Below, one piece after another: positions 33,882 to 43,911 of a DNA stretch of 64,000 bases. Position numbers and translations under genes: made by a program. The stretch is from Diploptera punctata (taxonomy: Eukaryota; Arthropoda; Insecta; Blattodea; Blaberidae): positions 3,863,501-3,927,500 of the forward strand of contig JASPKZ010000419.1 of NCBI GenBank assembly GCA_030220185.1, read 5' to 3'. Each line of letters begins with the position of its first letter. Positions within the stretch are counted from its first letter, which is position 1. Below the pieces are notes generated by a model that did not search any database, was not told the DNA's origin, and saw only the letters and a list, made by a program, of their open reading frames with translations.

Positions 33882-34439
33882 GTAAGTCAATCCAATTTAT
33901 TTTACAACGACCTCGTAATTGTTGTAAATCAAAAGTTGTCAATATTGAAAATTAAAAAATATATATATGTCGCTGTTCATTATAATGGGTGAGACCTGTC
34001 ACCTATTCATTAATTATGTTCATCTGTTCTGTGGTCTTTGCATGTTAGTTCACACGTAAGTGGATTTTTATGAGTCCCGGTATTAGTAATTCTGATATTA
34101 CTTTATTTCTGATGCAATGTTTTCATTATCAACAACATCATCGGCACTACTTCCTTGGTGATCTCTATCTTGTGTGGCAGCTTTTCAAATCGTGCACCCC
34201 AATTATCTGCCATCATTCATCACTCCGTCAATCCGTCTTAAGTGTAGCCGATCACTGACACCTTGGAATTGTTATTTACTTACACACCTCACTTGGGTCC
34301 ATGCGCACTACCTGTCCTGTCCAACTCAATATCTCTTGCTATATTGACTGTATTTGGCTCCATAGCTCATGATTAATATCTTCCTCCAGAGACCCACATC
34401 AAGTAAAAGGTCACACATTTTTCGTAAAATCTTTCTATC

Positions 34440-34995
34440 AAAAGATAAAAGTTAAAAATTAAAATGTACCTGTTGGCAGGTGCTGTCGTCCTCAACTTTG
34501 TTAAAATGATGTATATAAAATATTAAATGGAGGCATTTCGGAAGTTAACTTCCATCATCAGCAGGATTAGCTTCTGCTACTAGTTGTTGTCGTTTACGAC
34601 GATGTAGACTCCAAGCATCTGTAGCAGCAACTGACTTAATTTTGATGATCTCGTTCAATGGATTATTTGACTGGGGTGCGTTCTCATTAAGAAGTAAGGT
34701 GTTGTTTATTTCTTTTATAATTTCGAGGTCTTCAAATATATTTATCTTTGCCAGAATGTTTTCTCTGTGAATTATCGTGAGAGTATTTTCTATTGTGTTC
34801 ATTTGGTGACCGGTGTTAATCAGATGTTTGGCATAGCTTCATTTTTCACCCGAGTACATGACATCTTTTAGGTGTTCCTTATATCTTGTATTAAAGTTTC
34901 TGCTTGACCTGCCAATATAAAATTTATTACAATCTTTACATGTTAGTTTGTAGATTCCCTTGCTGTTAAATTTGCTGTGTTCTTCTTTGCCATTG
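34440..34995 (-). pseudogene. PLE C-terminal fragment with 3' tail
   Basis: The minus strand reads GIYKLTCKDCNKFYIGRSSRNFNTRYKEHLKDV (GIY-YIG core, about 34960-34860), a stop, SYAKHLINTGHQMNTIENTL, then the open frame to 34545 (IHRENILAKINIFEDLEIIK, LLNENAPQSNN, ending NPADDGS). RT is absent, so the copy is 5'-truncated. The non-coding tail goes on to about 34440 and includes a hammerhead-like motif. It lies in intron 2 of the receptor gene. Confidence 0.9.
34525..34570 (-). ncRNA. hammerhead ribozyme-like motif in PLE tail
   Basis: The minus strand reads CTGATGA (34561-34555), an extra T, stem II GGAAG/CTTCC with loop TTAA, GAAA (34539-34536) and a three-bp stem III ATG/CAT with loop CCTC. 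The core is exact. Stem I is poor in this copy, with only about two pairs, so self-cleavage here is doubtful. The stem II core overlaps the end of the PLE ORF. Confidence 0.6.
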
Positions 34996-35159
34996 TGTAT
35001 TATATTGTTTAATTTTGTTTTCTGTTTTTTATTTCGGAATTCTTATTTTGTTTTTATAGCTGAGTAACTTTTATTATTTGTTTTGATTTTGACTTAGTTT
35101 AGAGTGATATTGTGTTTCAATGCTAGCGATACTGCCTAATTAGCAATTTTCTAAAGAGT

Positions 35160-35790
35160 TGATAAAGATTTTAATATTAGAAAAGAATTAGCTGCTCATG
35201 TCCCTCCTCAAGGCACCACTAAAGCCAATGATTTAATGGGGATTATCACTGAAACATTGAACCGAATTGGCAATCTCTCTGGCGTAACAACACACGGAGC
35301 TCCTGCATTTGTAGGAAAACGAGAATGGTTAATTAAATTACTGCAAGCAGAGGAACCTAAAGTAGAAAATATCTCTGTAATGCAACATCATTACTTAATA
35401 CACGAAGAAAATATTTACACTAAATCCCTAGATTTAGATAGCGTTTTGAAAGTCGTTGTAAAAGTGGTGAATTTCATTCGTTCACATGGTTTACGACATA
35501 TACAATTTCAAAATTTCTTACAAAATCTCGATTCAGAATTAGAAGACATTGTTTACTACACTGAAATATGATGGCTGAGGCGTGGAAAAATGTTGAAGCG
35601 AGTGTTTGATCTCAAAAGAGAAATACAAACATTTATGGAGGAGAATGGCAACTCTATTGTTGAATTTGAAGATGCAGAATGGATGTGTGATTCTTTCTTT
35701 CTAGTAGATATAACAACACAACTGAATGTAGTAACGTGTGAAAATAATTTCATGCGCGGACGGAGATACAGTATGATATTTGTCATACTT
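35160..35790 (+). pseudogene. hAT-type transposase fragment
   Basis: Traces read AAHVPPQGTTKANDLMGIITE, GVTTHGAPAFVGKREWLIKLL (the conserved TDGAPxMxG region), QHHYLIHEEN, VVNFIRSHGLRHIQFQNFL, then after a stop WLRRGKMLKRVFDLKREI and WMCDSFFLVDITTQLN. It is colinear with the hAT transposase at 38.3-39.0 kb but clearly diverged, so it is a different subfamily. No ends were found. Confidence 0.85.
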
Positions 35791-35837
35791 AATATTCTTT
35801 AGGAGGAACAATTTTGATGAAACCTCACTCAACCTCA

Positions 35838-35842
35838 CTCAA

Positions 35843-35898
<56 letters not shown>
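35838..35898. repeat. (CT)n microsatellite
   Basis: About 60 bp of uninterrupted CT repeats. It creates an artificial Arg-Glu frame on the minus strand. Confidence 0.97.
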
Positions 35899-35899
<1 letters not shown>

Positions 35900-35903
<4 letters not shown>

Positions 35904-36236
35904 CCTTACAACGGAATGACAACCATTGAATGTCGATACCTGCCTTGAAATTTCTCTCAGATAAGCGTTGTGTTGTACCAAGGCCTAGTCCAAATAATAT
36001 CTCATCCGCTTTTAACTGAAAGCCACTAAAATCCAGCGCAAAATTTGTCATTTAAACTACAGGGAAGTAATGCAACTCGTGACTTGATGGATTGGATACT
36101 CCTCACAACCTGTCGTCCTCGCCGCGCCCCGCCTCACCCCACTCCGCTCTATTTAAGCGGGGGACGTTTATCTGCTTCGCATAATGGGTTGCCATTGCTG
36201 CATTCTGGCTTCGATTTCTGTGCTTGCTTTTAAAAG

Positions 36237-36274
<38 letters not shown>

Positions 36275-37339
36275 TTATTTATTTATTGTACACGGCCGTG
36301 GTAATTGACAACGCTTTTTCTGGGAGAAATTTCAAGGCATGCAAAGTTTGACAGTTTCATTACTAGTACAGCTTTACGCTTAATAAATAGATACTTTTCA
36401 TATCCCACGTCACGCGGGTCTTAACAGAGACACGACCTGATCGGGAAAGGATTTTGAAACCGTAGATCACAACTTACTTTTCTGACCACACACGGACATG
36501 GAGAGCCTGGATTCGCTCAATCCAGGGGCATCTCCGAGACAATACGAACATTTAAACAAGTTGCATCATTCTAAACAAAGTGAATATGTTAGGATAACAA
36601 AATGGTATTCGAGGAATATTTGGGGCTTAAGTGGGGACCTACACCTTTGAGGGTCAAAAATAGTATTTTTTTCATATATATTGAGGCAGCATATTTAAAT
36701 TAGTGAAATATTTTCATTGATATCTCTATTACTTTTCGAGTAATGTTTAAAAATGTGCAATGCTTTCACTCGAGTGAACCCTTTAATTTTAGAAGGTACC
36801 TACATCTTTGGTAAGTTTGTCGTTTGTTTTCCGTAACTTCATTTTTTCAGTACGGTTTCCCTGATAACTCCCAAAATTTTCAAGATATTAAGATGAAAGT
36901 TTGCATATATATGTAGTTTACAGAGATGAACAAAATATACTGCAATTAGTAATGTACCTATTATATTATTTTTTTATATTTTTATTGCAAATTTTAACAA
37001 AAATGAGTATGCTTCAATTTAAAATGAAAAATAAAATATTTACACTCTACATAATTAAACAATTATTGTATATTTTGTAGCTACAACATTAATGAGTAAA
37101 ATAAAATAAGAATCATTACAATATATTGAAATTTAGGAAAATTATTAGGGAAACGGCAAGACAATGCAAGATTTGCAGCTGGCATTTTGAATATTTAATT
37201 AACCATAACGACTAAAGTTAGATTGTACTTAAGTACACAAACATGCTCACATTGTAATATAGATATCACATGCCAAATTACATTTCCGTAACCAGCATTT
37301 TACTGAGAAGAAATATTGAAATATACCATATTCTTAGTG
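35900..37339. other. intron 2 sequence, no gene recognised
   Basis: It holds a short GC-rich patch at 36117-36170 followed by CTATTTAAGCGGGG, and an (AT)n run at 36239-36272. I cannot name either as a promoter. The rest is AT-rich and featureless to me. Confidence 0.5.
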
Positions 37340-37347
37340 GCTAAAAG

Positions 37348-39702
37348 CAGCGGTTGTCATTACGCGGCCCGCGGGCCGATGCTGCTCTTGAAGATATTTA
37401 TTTAGGCTCTTGGAATAATTTTACCTTCATTACATTACATTACATTACATTACATTACATTACATTACATTTAAATTTTTAATTCTAAGTATAAAACCGT
37501 ATTATGTTTATTGAAATTCTACAAAATTTTGGATAACCCTGTGTCATTCCGAGCAGTACAGTACCGCACGTGTTCAACAATGCAATGCAATGTCCTGGCT
37601 AGTGTTATTGGTTTTGAATATGTGTACGTTTGTTTTTAAAACCGTTTAAACTTCTACATTGTCGTCCGAATCTTTCACAATGAAATATTACACAATTTAG
37701 TTTCTACGAACAAGCGACTGGATACTGTGTGTTACCTAATCAGTTGAAGTGAAGTGAAGTGAATTTCAGTGTTTAATAATGGCTGGTGTTTTTTCGAAAG
37801 GGAAAAAAAGAGAAAACTCGAAGACGAAGGAAGAGTTTTTCAAGATACTTAGGAGCATGAATTTTTCTTCATACCTGCTAAAAAGGATGGCAGTGCGATG
37901 TGTTTATTAAGTCGAGACGTAGTTCAAGGTTATAAACGATTTAATCTTAATAGGCATTATAAAACGGTGCATTCAAATTTTGAGTGCAAACATCCTAAAG
38001 ATTCTAAATTGAGAGCAGAAAAACTAAAAACATTAAAAATGTCAAAAGTGTCTGAACGGAAAATGATGTTGGATACCGTAAGTGAAAATAAATTGATCAC
38101 AAAAGCATCATATGAAGTAACAGAAATTTTAGCACGCAAAATGAAACCGTTTGCCGATGCAGAGATTTTTAAGGTGTTTTTAGTCGTTTGTGACACATTA
38201 TTTTCTAAATTCCCAAATGCAAAACAGATAAAAAAGTGACATACAAAAGTTACAACTTTCCGATTCTACTTGTGTTAGGAGAGTTAACGAAATGTCTGTA
38301 GACATGCTCCTTTGTACCCTCTATGAAATTCGTGAATGTGACTATTTCAGCCTTGCTCTGGATTCGTCCACAGATATTAGTTCCAGTTCACAGTTGCTTT
38401 TATTTGTTAAATATCGTAATAATATAGGGATTATAAAGGAAGAATTTTTAACTGTAATACCTATGACAGGTCAGACACGGGGAATAGATTTTTTTGAAGC
38501 AGTTAAATATTTTTTTGACAAATACAAAATTGACCTAAACAAAATTTTATCAGTGTGCATTGACGGTTGTTCCTCAATGGTAGGTTGTCATACAGGATTC
38601 ATTTCTGTGTTAAAAAAACATTTAAATAGAGACCACTTATTAACATACCATTGCATTTTACATCAAGAAAATCTTGCTGCTAAATTTGACGAAACTTTCA
38701 GATCTGTGATGAAGAAAGTAATTAACATTGTTAATTTCATTAGATCACGTGAACTAAATCATAGACAATTCTTAGAATTTCTCAAAGCGCTTAATTCACA
38801 GTATGATGATGTTATTTATCACAGTGAGATCAGGTGGCTGAGTAAAGGAAATGTTTTGGAACGATTTTTTAATCTTCGCCATGAAATAAAACTGTTTTTA
38901 AGTGAACGAGATAAAGAATATCCTGAACTAGACTCTTCTTCGTGGTGGTTAAAGGTTGGCTTCCTGGCTGACATAACAGGAATACTGAATGATTTCCAAA
39001 TTAATATTCAAGGTACATATAGACATTACTCAGCTCACAAGTGAATTTTTGTCTTTATAAGAAAAATTAAAAATGTATACAGAATAACTTAGTAATAATG
39101 ATTTCACTAGTTTCCCATGTTTCCAACATCTTATTGAAGAATATTCAGAGGAAGAAATAAACTTGCAACCCTTCATAGAATTGCTCACTGTACTACACCA
39201 TGATTTCAGCGCGAGATTTAATGATATTAGAAAGTTTCGAAACCCATTTCGATTAGTTGAAAATCCCTGGTCAATAACGACAACAGATGTAACTGGGTTG
39301 TCAATTTTTGGCCCTGAGATTAGAAATCTAAAAAATGAACTTATTGATCTCCAGCAGGATTCAGAACTGGAAGATATTTTTCAAGAGAAACGAAAAACGA
39401 ATTCAATTTTAGAGTTTTGGAATACAGCTCCAGAAAAACAGTTCGAAAACTTGGTGTCGTGTGCATATAAAATTCTGCCTTTTTGGATCAACGTATGTTT
39501 GTGAAATTACTTTCAGTAAGATAAAGTTCATCAAGGGTAAACATAGATCTCGTCTCACCAATGTGAACTTGGAAAACCTGCTGCGGATATGTGTGGCAAA
39601 TCAACCAGCTCGTATTGACAAAATTGTGCAGGAGAGTAGCAGAGTTCGACCATCAACTTCACAGCAGTAATCTACACAACTGTAAGTTGCCTGTACAGTA
39701 CC

Positions 39703-39752
<50 letters not shown>

Positions 39753-39943
39753 CAGTTAATTATTAACAAAAATTAAATGACAGTAATCAGTAACTGTGTT
39801 TTGTCCGTAAATGTAAAAAAAAAAAAAAAGAAAAAAAAAAGCTGCGTGTTACGAAGACTGAGAACTGTGAAATTTGGTGCGGCTCTCGAACAGATATGGT
39901 TTCTTATATTTGGCTCTCTTGTAATTTCTAGTGAGTACCACTG
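37348..39943 (+). mobile_element. hAT transposon with 8-bp TSD
   Basis: The target duplication GCTAAAAG flanks it at 37340-37347 and 39944-39951. Termini CAGCGGTTGTCA (left) and CAGTGGTACTCA (right, read inward) are imperfect TIRs of hAT type. The element is 2596 bp with one transposase gene in plus orientation. A (TTACA)n tract lies at 37428-37471, (AAT)n at 39703-39750 and A-rich runs at about 39817-39840. It sits in intron 2 of the receptor gene. Confidence 0.95.
37779..39670 (+). pseudogene. hAT transposase, GTF2IRD2/ZBED-like, broken
   Basis: It starts near the ATG at 37779. After a frame change the reading KRKLEDEGRVFQDT, stop, EHEFFFIPAKKDGSAMCLLSRDVVQ, YKRFNLNRHYKTVH shows a BED-like zinc finger (C, H and H visible). 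ASYEVTEILARKMKPF follows. The RNase-H part 38292-39044 contains LALDSSTDISSSSQLLLFV (first acidic region), VCIDGCSSMVGCHTGF, TYHCILHQENLAAK (CxxH), NFIRSRELNHRQF and EIRWLSKGNVLERFF. The C-terminal part, from 39163 and then 39461 to the stop at 39670, includes the dimerisation region FSKIKFIKGKHRSRLTNVNL. Five or so frameshifts or stops inactivate it. Human GTF2IRD2 and ZBED5 carry domesticated relatives. Confidence 0.9.
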
Positions 39944-39979
39944 GCTAAAAGTGTAGGTCCCTCCTTAAAATTATACATT

Positions 39980-40200
39980 TACTTATAGGTAAGGAAAAAC
40001 CCTGAAATAACCACATCCAGGAAATCTGTCCCGAATGGGCACCCTCCGTACGAGGCAACGGCGTTTTCCTGTCTCGTACTTAATGGGCCGGATTCCATCC
40101 GGTTCTCGTTAAAGTTAATTTCCGGGATTTTTCCTCACCTATAATCAAACTTGGGGTAACTTTAAGGCCCAAATAGTCCCCGAGCCAACTGACAACCACA
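39980..40200. repeat. facing SINE-body fragments
   Basis: GTAAGGAAAAACCCTGAAAT at about 39990 and, inverted, GGGATTTTTCCTCACC at about 40123 are both pieces of the family-A SINE body (TGAGGAAAAACCCC) in opposite orientation, separated by about 110 bp. TTTAAGGCCCAA at 40162 also belongs to that body. Confidence 0.6.
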
Positions 40201-40547
40201 ATATTATCCATATAATTTTCTCCTTTTTAATATGAATGAATAAGTGAATGGTGTGGCTTGTCTTGTCTCGGAGGTGGTCTTGGCATTGATCTGATCACAC
40301 TTCCAGGCAGCCCCTTCAATGTCGTTGTGTGATTAAAAGTAGTAGGTGAGCGATTAAGAGTTCAATGTTCTCGGGAATGTAAAAGTACGTACAAATGGAC
40401 AACTTAAACTAAGATAAAGAGAAAGATAAATTATTACTATAGAACATCTTTATTTGTTTACATATAAAAATGCTAATTTATTTTGTAACGATTGATGACA
40501 AAATGTGTATCTGTTTTGTTATTCCTGTACGTGATATTTGTTTTCAG

Positions 40548-40616
40548 GCGAACAGGACAGCGATTCTCGTGCACAAGCTACTAATCAAGGCGAAGGATCC
40601 AGCAATGATAGAAGAG
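40548..40616 (+). CDS. gustatory receptor, exon 3 (23 codons)
   Basis: TTTGTTTTCAG precedes GCG at 40548. The exon reads ANRTAILVHKLLIKAKDPAMIEE, the conserved A-x-R-T-x-x-x-x-HKLL segment that comes before TM7 in insect gustatory receptors. It joins exon 2 (...SNE) and exon 4 (LQQFS...) in phase 0. The only frame-consistent donor is GAG|GCGAGT at 40616/40617, a GC donor with good flanks. A GT donor further on would add SYLRLSNF-type residues and meet a stop at 40639. Confidence 0.88.
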
Positions 40617-41430
40617 GCGAGTTATCTCCGTCTCTCAAATTTTTAAACACTTTAAATTTTAGTGTTATATACCTCGGGGAATATTTGGGATTGCTCTGAC
40701 GAGGGACGCGCTTAATAAAAACCAGTTCACAATATAATCACAATGTTACGAGTATTCCCGTGAATAAAAGTCAGTGTCTTATCCTAGGAAATATTTGAAC
40801 GATCCATCGTCTTCTCATATTCCAAGACAGATACATTAGTAAAGCAAACAATATATCACCTTTAGGACCAAAAAACAAGTCCACATTTCAACCTCGTGAC
40901 TATATCACTACATTTTTCATCAACTGTGTTACAAAAACTGTCTTCAAAAAATTATTTAATGAAAGATTACAGATTAAAATAGCAACATATGTCCCGTGAA
41001 GGCCAAATGCCTCCTACTTAGAAGGTAGCTCTCATTTCCCTAACGCGATGAGCTATTCTGCATTATGGCTATTCAAAGTGTTTATTTTTGCGGTATATTA
41101 CCATTTTTTCTTGTTAATTACTAATTTAATAACACTTTGAATACGTCTTTGTCTTTTTTTACTAATATGTTAACATTAGTTTGCGTCATCAGCCATTAAA
41201 CATTCTGAAGTCGAATTTCTATGGTTTACCTACCATATTTGTTTATTTGGTAATGTGCTACAGATCAGTTGTCGTTTGTTTTGAGTAAACGTCGGCCCAT
41301 CTATGTCTTGAACTGTCTCTGTGATGGTTTCCTGTTCGCGAGTCCCAAATATCGGTCTTTACGTCCTTCTGTCGTCCGTCGTGTTCGCGATGTGACCTTC
41401 ACATTTCCACTCAGTCTGATGTATATCCCA

Positions 41431-42010
41431 GCCACTGATTCTCCGACCCTGACGTTTTCACGACAGTGTTGCCGGTATGGATATTCTGTGGGAGTGGCCG
41501 CTTTATGTATGCGGTTAGCAGACATACAGTTGACAACATCTCAGAAAATTCAAACCTTACTAGCGCGCTATAGCTGCGTCAAGAGCAGTGATTGGTTGTG
41601 GCAGACATCTACTCCCACTCAACTATCTCCTTATTGGCAGTAGAGGGCGAGTATCTCCCTTTACCCCTCGTATAACCTAAACTTCAGAGCCTGGAATACG
41701 GCGGCTGTAAAGTAAGGTTCGCCACTGATTCTCTGACGCTGACCTATTCACGACAGTGTTGCCGATGTGGATATTCAGTGGAAGGGGCCGGTTTATGTAT
41801 GTGGTTAGCAGTCATACAGCTGACAACATCTCAGCAAATTCAAACCTTACTATCGTGCTAAAGCTGCGTCAAGAGCAGTGATTGGTTGTGGCAGACGTCT
41901 ACTCTTACTCAACTATCTCCTTATTGGCAGTAGAGGGCGAGTATCTCCCTTTACCCCTCGTATAAGCTAAACTTCAGAGCCGGACATACGGCGGCTGTAG
42001 TGTAAGGTTC
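41431..42010. repeat. tandem duplication, two 290-bp units
   Basis: Units 41431-41720 and 41721-42010 start GCCACTGATTCTC and end AAGGTTC. They align without gaps, with about 20 substitutions by eye. Both contain the motif TATGTATGnGGTTAGCAG and the block CTCCTTATTGGCAGTAGAG. A reading frame across unit 1 (41269-41643) shows no domain and is not kept in unit 2. Confidence 0.93.
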
Positions 42011-42521
42011 TTTGTGTGACGATTCTCATTTTGACAGTGACTCGTTAGAAATTCTATTCCTCCAGGTTATCTTAAGTTCCATCTTCCTCTGGCATGTTTG
42101 AAGTGCGGCCATGTATCTGTTTGCCGTAGATCATGTTTGGCTGCCATAAAGTAATGTTAGGATACCAGAACAAAATATTTTTTCTATTGAACTGATTATA
42201 TTCTATAGTCATTACGTCTTGGAAATGTAGGTGTTGGATTCCAATGAAGAGGTCAAAATAAAACAGAATTGAACTATGTGCATATCTGACAAAAGCAACA
42301 TTTTCACATACAACATCACGTCCGCAAAACACACTTATTTCATTTTCAAATTATGGTGTTGGTGTGAAAATGTCATGACCTGCCTCTAAATTGTTACATA
42401 GGCTCTTGCAGAAAGTTGTGATACCTTATGGTGAGATGACGATCGTGTAATTTACATTCTTACAAAATCAACAACTTTTATAAGATTCGTGATATGTTCC
42501 GTTGAGGTATTATTGAAAATT

Positions 42522-42630
42522 AAAGTATAAAACTGTGAAATATTTACCTAAATGATCCGTCTCCTCAACTCTATTAAATAAAGTTGAGGAGACGGATCAT
42601 TTAGATAAATATTTCACAATTTTATACTTT
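42522..42630. repeat. 49-bp hairpin
   Basis: Arms 42522-42570 and 42582-42630 are reverse complements with two mismatches around an 11-base loop. Immediately to its right starts another dispersed repeat (ACTAGATGGCCCGGCG). Confidence 0.95.
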
Positions 42631-43911
42631 AACTAGATGGCCCGGCGAACGTCGTATCGCCTTTAAATATTTTTACGTTAATGTTTCCGATGTTTTTAAT
42701 AGTTATTTGCTATTCGGGGCGGAAACAAATCCAACAAATCAAAGATCATAAAAATCGGTCCAGCCGTTATTCAGTTATAAATAGTGTAACTAATCCGACT
42801 TTGTTTTATTTATTTATATATATATAATTCCCGGCCACGCGTTGCTGTGGCTAAGGTATAGGCTACGTTAAATTATGTTGTAGTAAACTAAGTGAGAAAT
42901 CTAAATCAGAAAGTTTTTGTTTTACACAATTTTTTAGTTCTGGTACGTTAACTACACCCGGTATAAATATGGGTGGTGGTTTATATGGAAGTGGTTTTGT
43001 TGATTAAGATGAATTTATGTTGTCTGCATTCTCAGTATCATCCATAAATGTATCATAAGGATTATATATATTTATGGATGGAATATTTTGAGGAGACTTG
43101 CTGATTTCATTATACTTTCGTTTTTTTCTACGTACTTGTTGCCAGTTTGGATTCTCATCATCATCAAGAAGTCTCTGTATAGTAATATCATCTTGTGATA
43201 TATTACAGTCATCTTGTTTTTCATTTAATTGAGGCATGGAGATTGTTTCTGTAATATTAGGCATATTATTATAACTAACAGACTTACTTACAATTCTGTT
43301 ACTCCGTTCCTTAGGACCTTCATATGTTTTTAAATTGACATTCTTCTTAAATGTAAGATTTATGTCACATAGGCCTATACCAATTTGCGGAAATTCACTT
43401 GATATCTTATCATTCATGGTCTCTAGAACTGACTCGCCATATTGTTCAATATTCGCTTCTCGGTCCAGTTAAATTTAAATTAAGTTGCTGTCTTTCAGCC
43501 AGATTACTTAAAACTAATACTTACACACTAAATTAATATTATTATCAATATATTGAAAATAAAATAAACACTGAACATACTTAAATTATGAAATAATCAA
43601 TATTTGTAATTCAATTGAAATTCGCGGTTGCAACAAAAAGCACAGCCACCTGGTTAAATAATAAACCAATTACCTTACACGGCCATCTGTTAGAATCGTA
43701 TGGAACTCGCAGATAATTATAACTCTTTGTTAAATAATAAACAAATAATTTGCAATAAAAATAATGCGACTATAAATTTAGTTATAAACAACCGTAGGTC
43801 CCAAGTTGGATAAACTGCACACAGTGTGCAAAATTGTATTAAAATCGGTTCAGTAATTTAGGATTCCATCGCGGACAAACAACGTGATACGTAATTTTTA
43901 TATATTAAGAT
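42631..43911. repeat. dispersed repeat carrying a LINE gag-like fragment
   Basis: The left end TAGATGGCCCGGCGAACG and the right end TCGCGGACAAACAACGTG...TATATTAAGA resemble the two ends of repeats common in insect genomes, possibly Helitron-type; the class is inferred. Between them is a minus-strand gag-like ORF, so this could be an element with a captured or inserted LINE piece. Confidence 0.55.
42890..43417 (-). pseudogene. LINE ORF1 (gag-like) fragment
   Basis: The open frame 43417-43004 (137 codons) contains NWQQVRRKKRKYNE and INIYNPYDTFMDD. After the stop the same frame continues KPLPYKPPPIFIPGVVNVPEL to about 42900. The motif PPPIFIPGVVN is typical of the region before the CCHC knuckles in Jockey-type ORF1 proteins. 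The knuckles are missing, so the piece is truncated. Confidence 0.65.

Noticed and set aside
35839..36051. Minus-strand ORF ending in an Arg-Glu repeat
   Set aside because: Made by the (CT)n microsatellite; the rest has no domain.
36117..36170. GC-rich patch with CTATTTAAG as a promoter
   Set aside because: Suggestive composition only; no gene starts downstream on the same strand before the hAT element and nothing else supports it.
41269..41643. 124-codon ORF over the first tandem unit
   Set aside because: No domain, and the frame is not preserved in the second unit.
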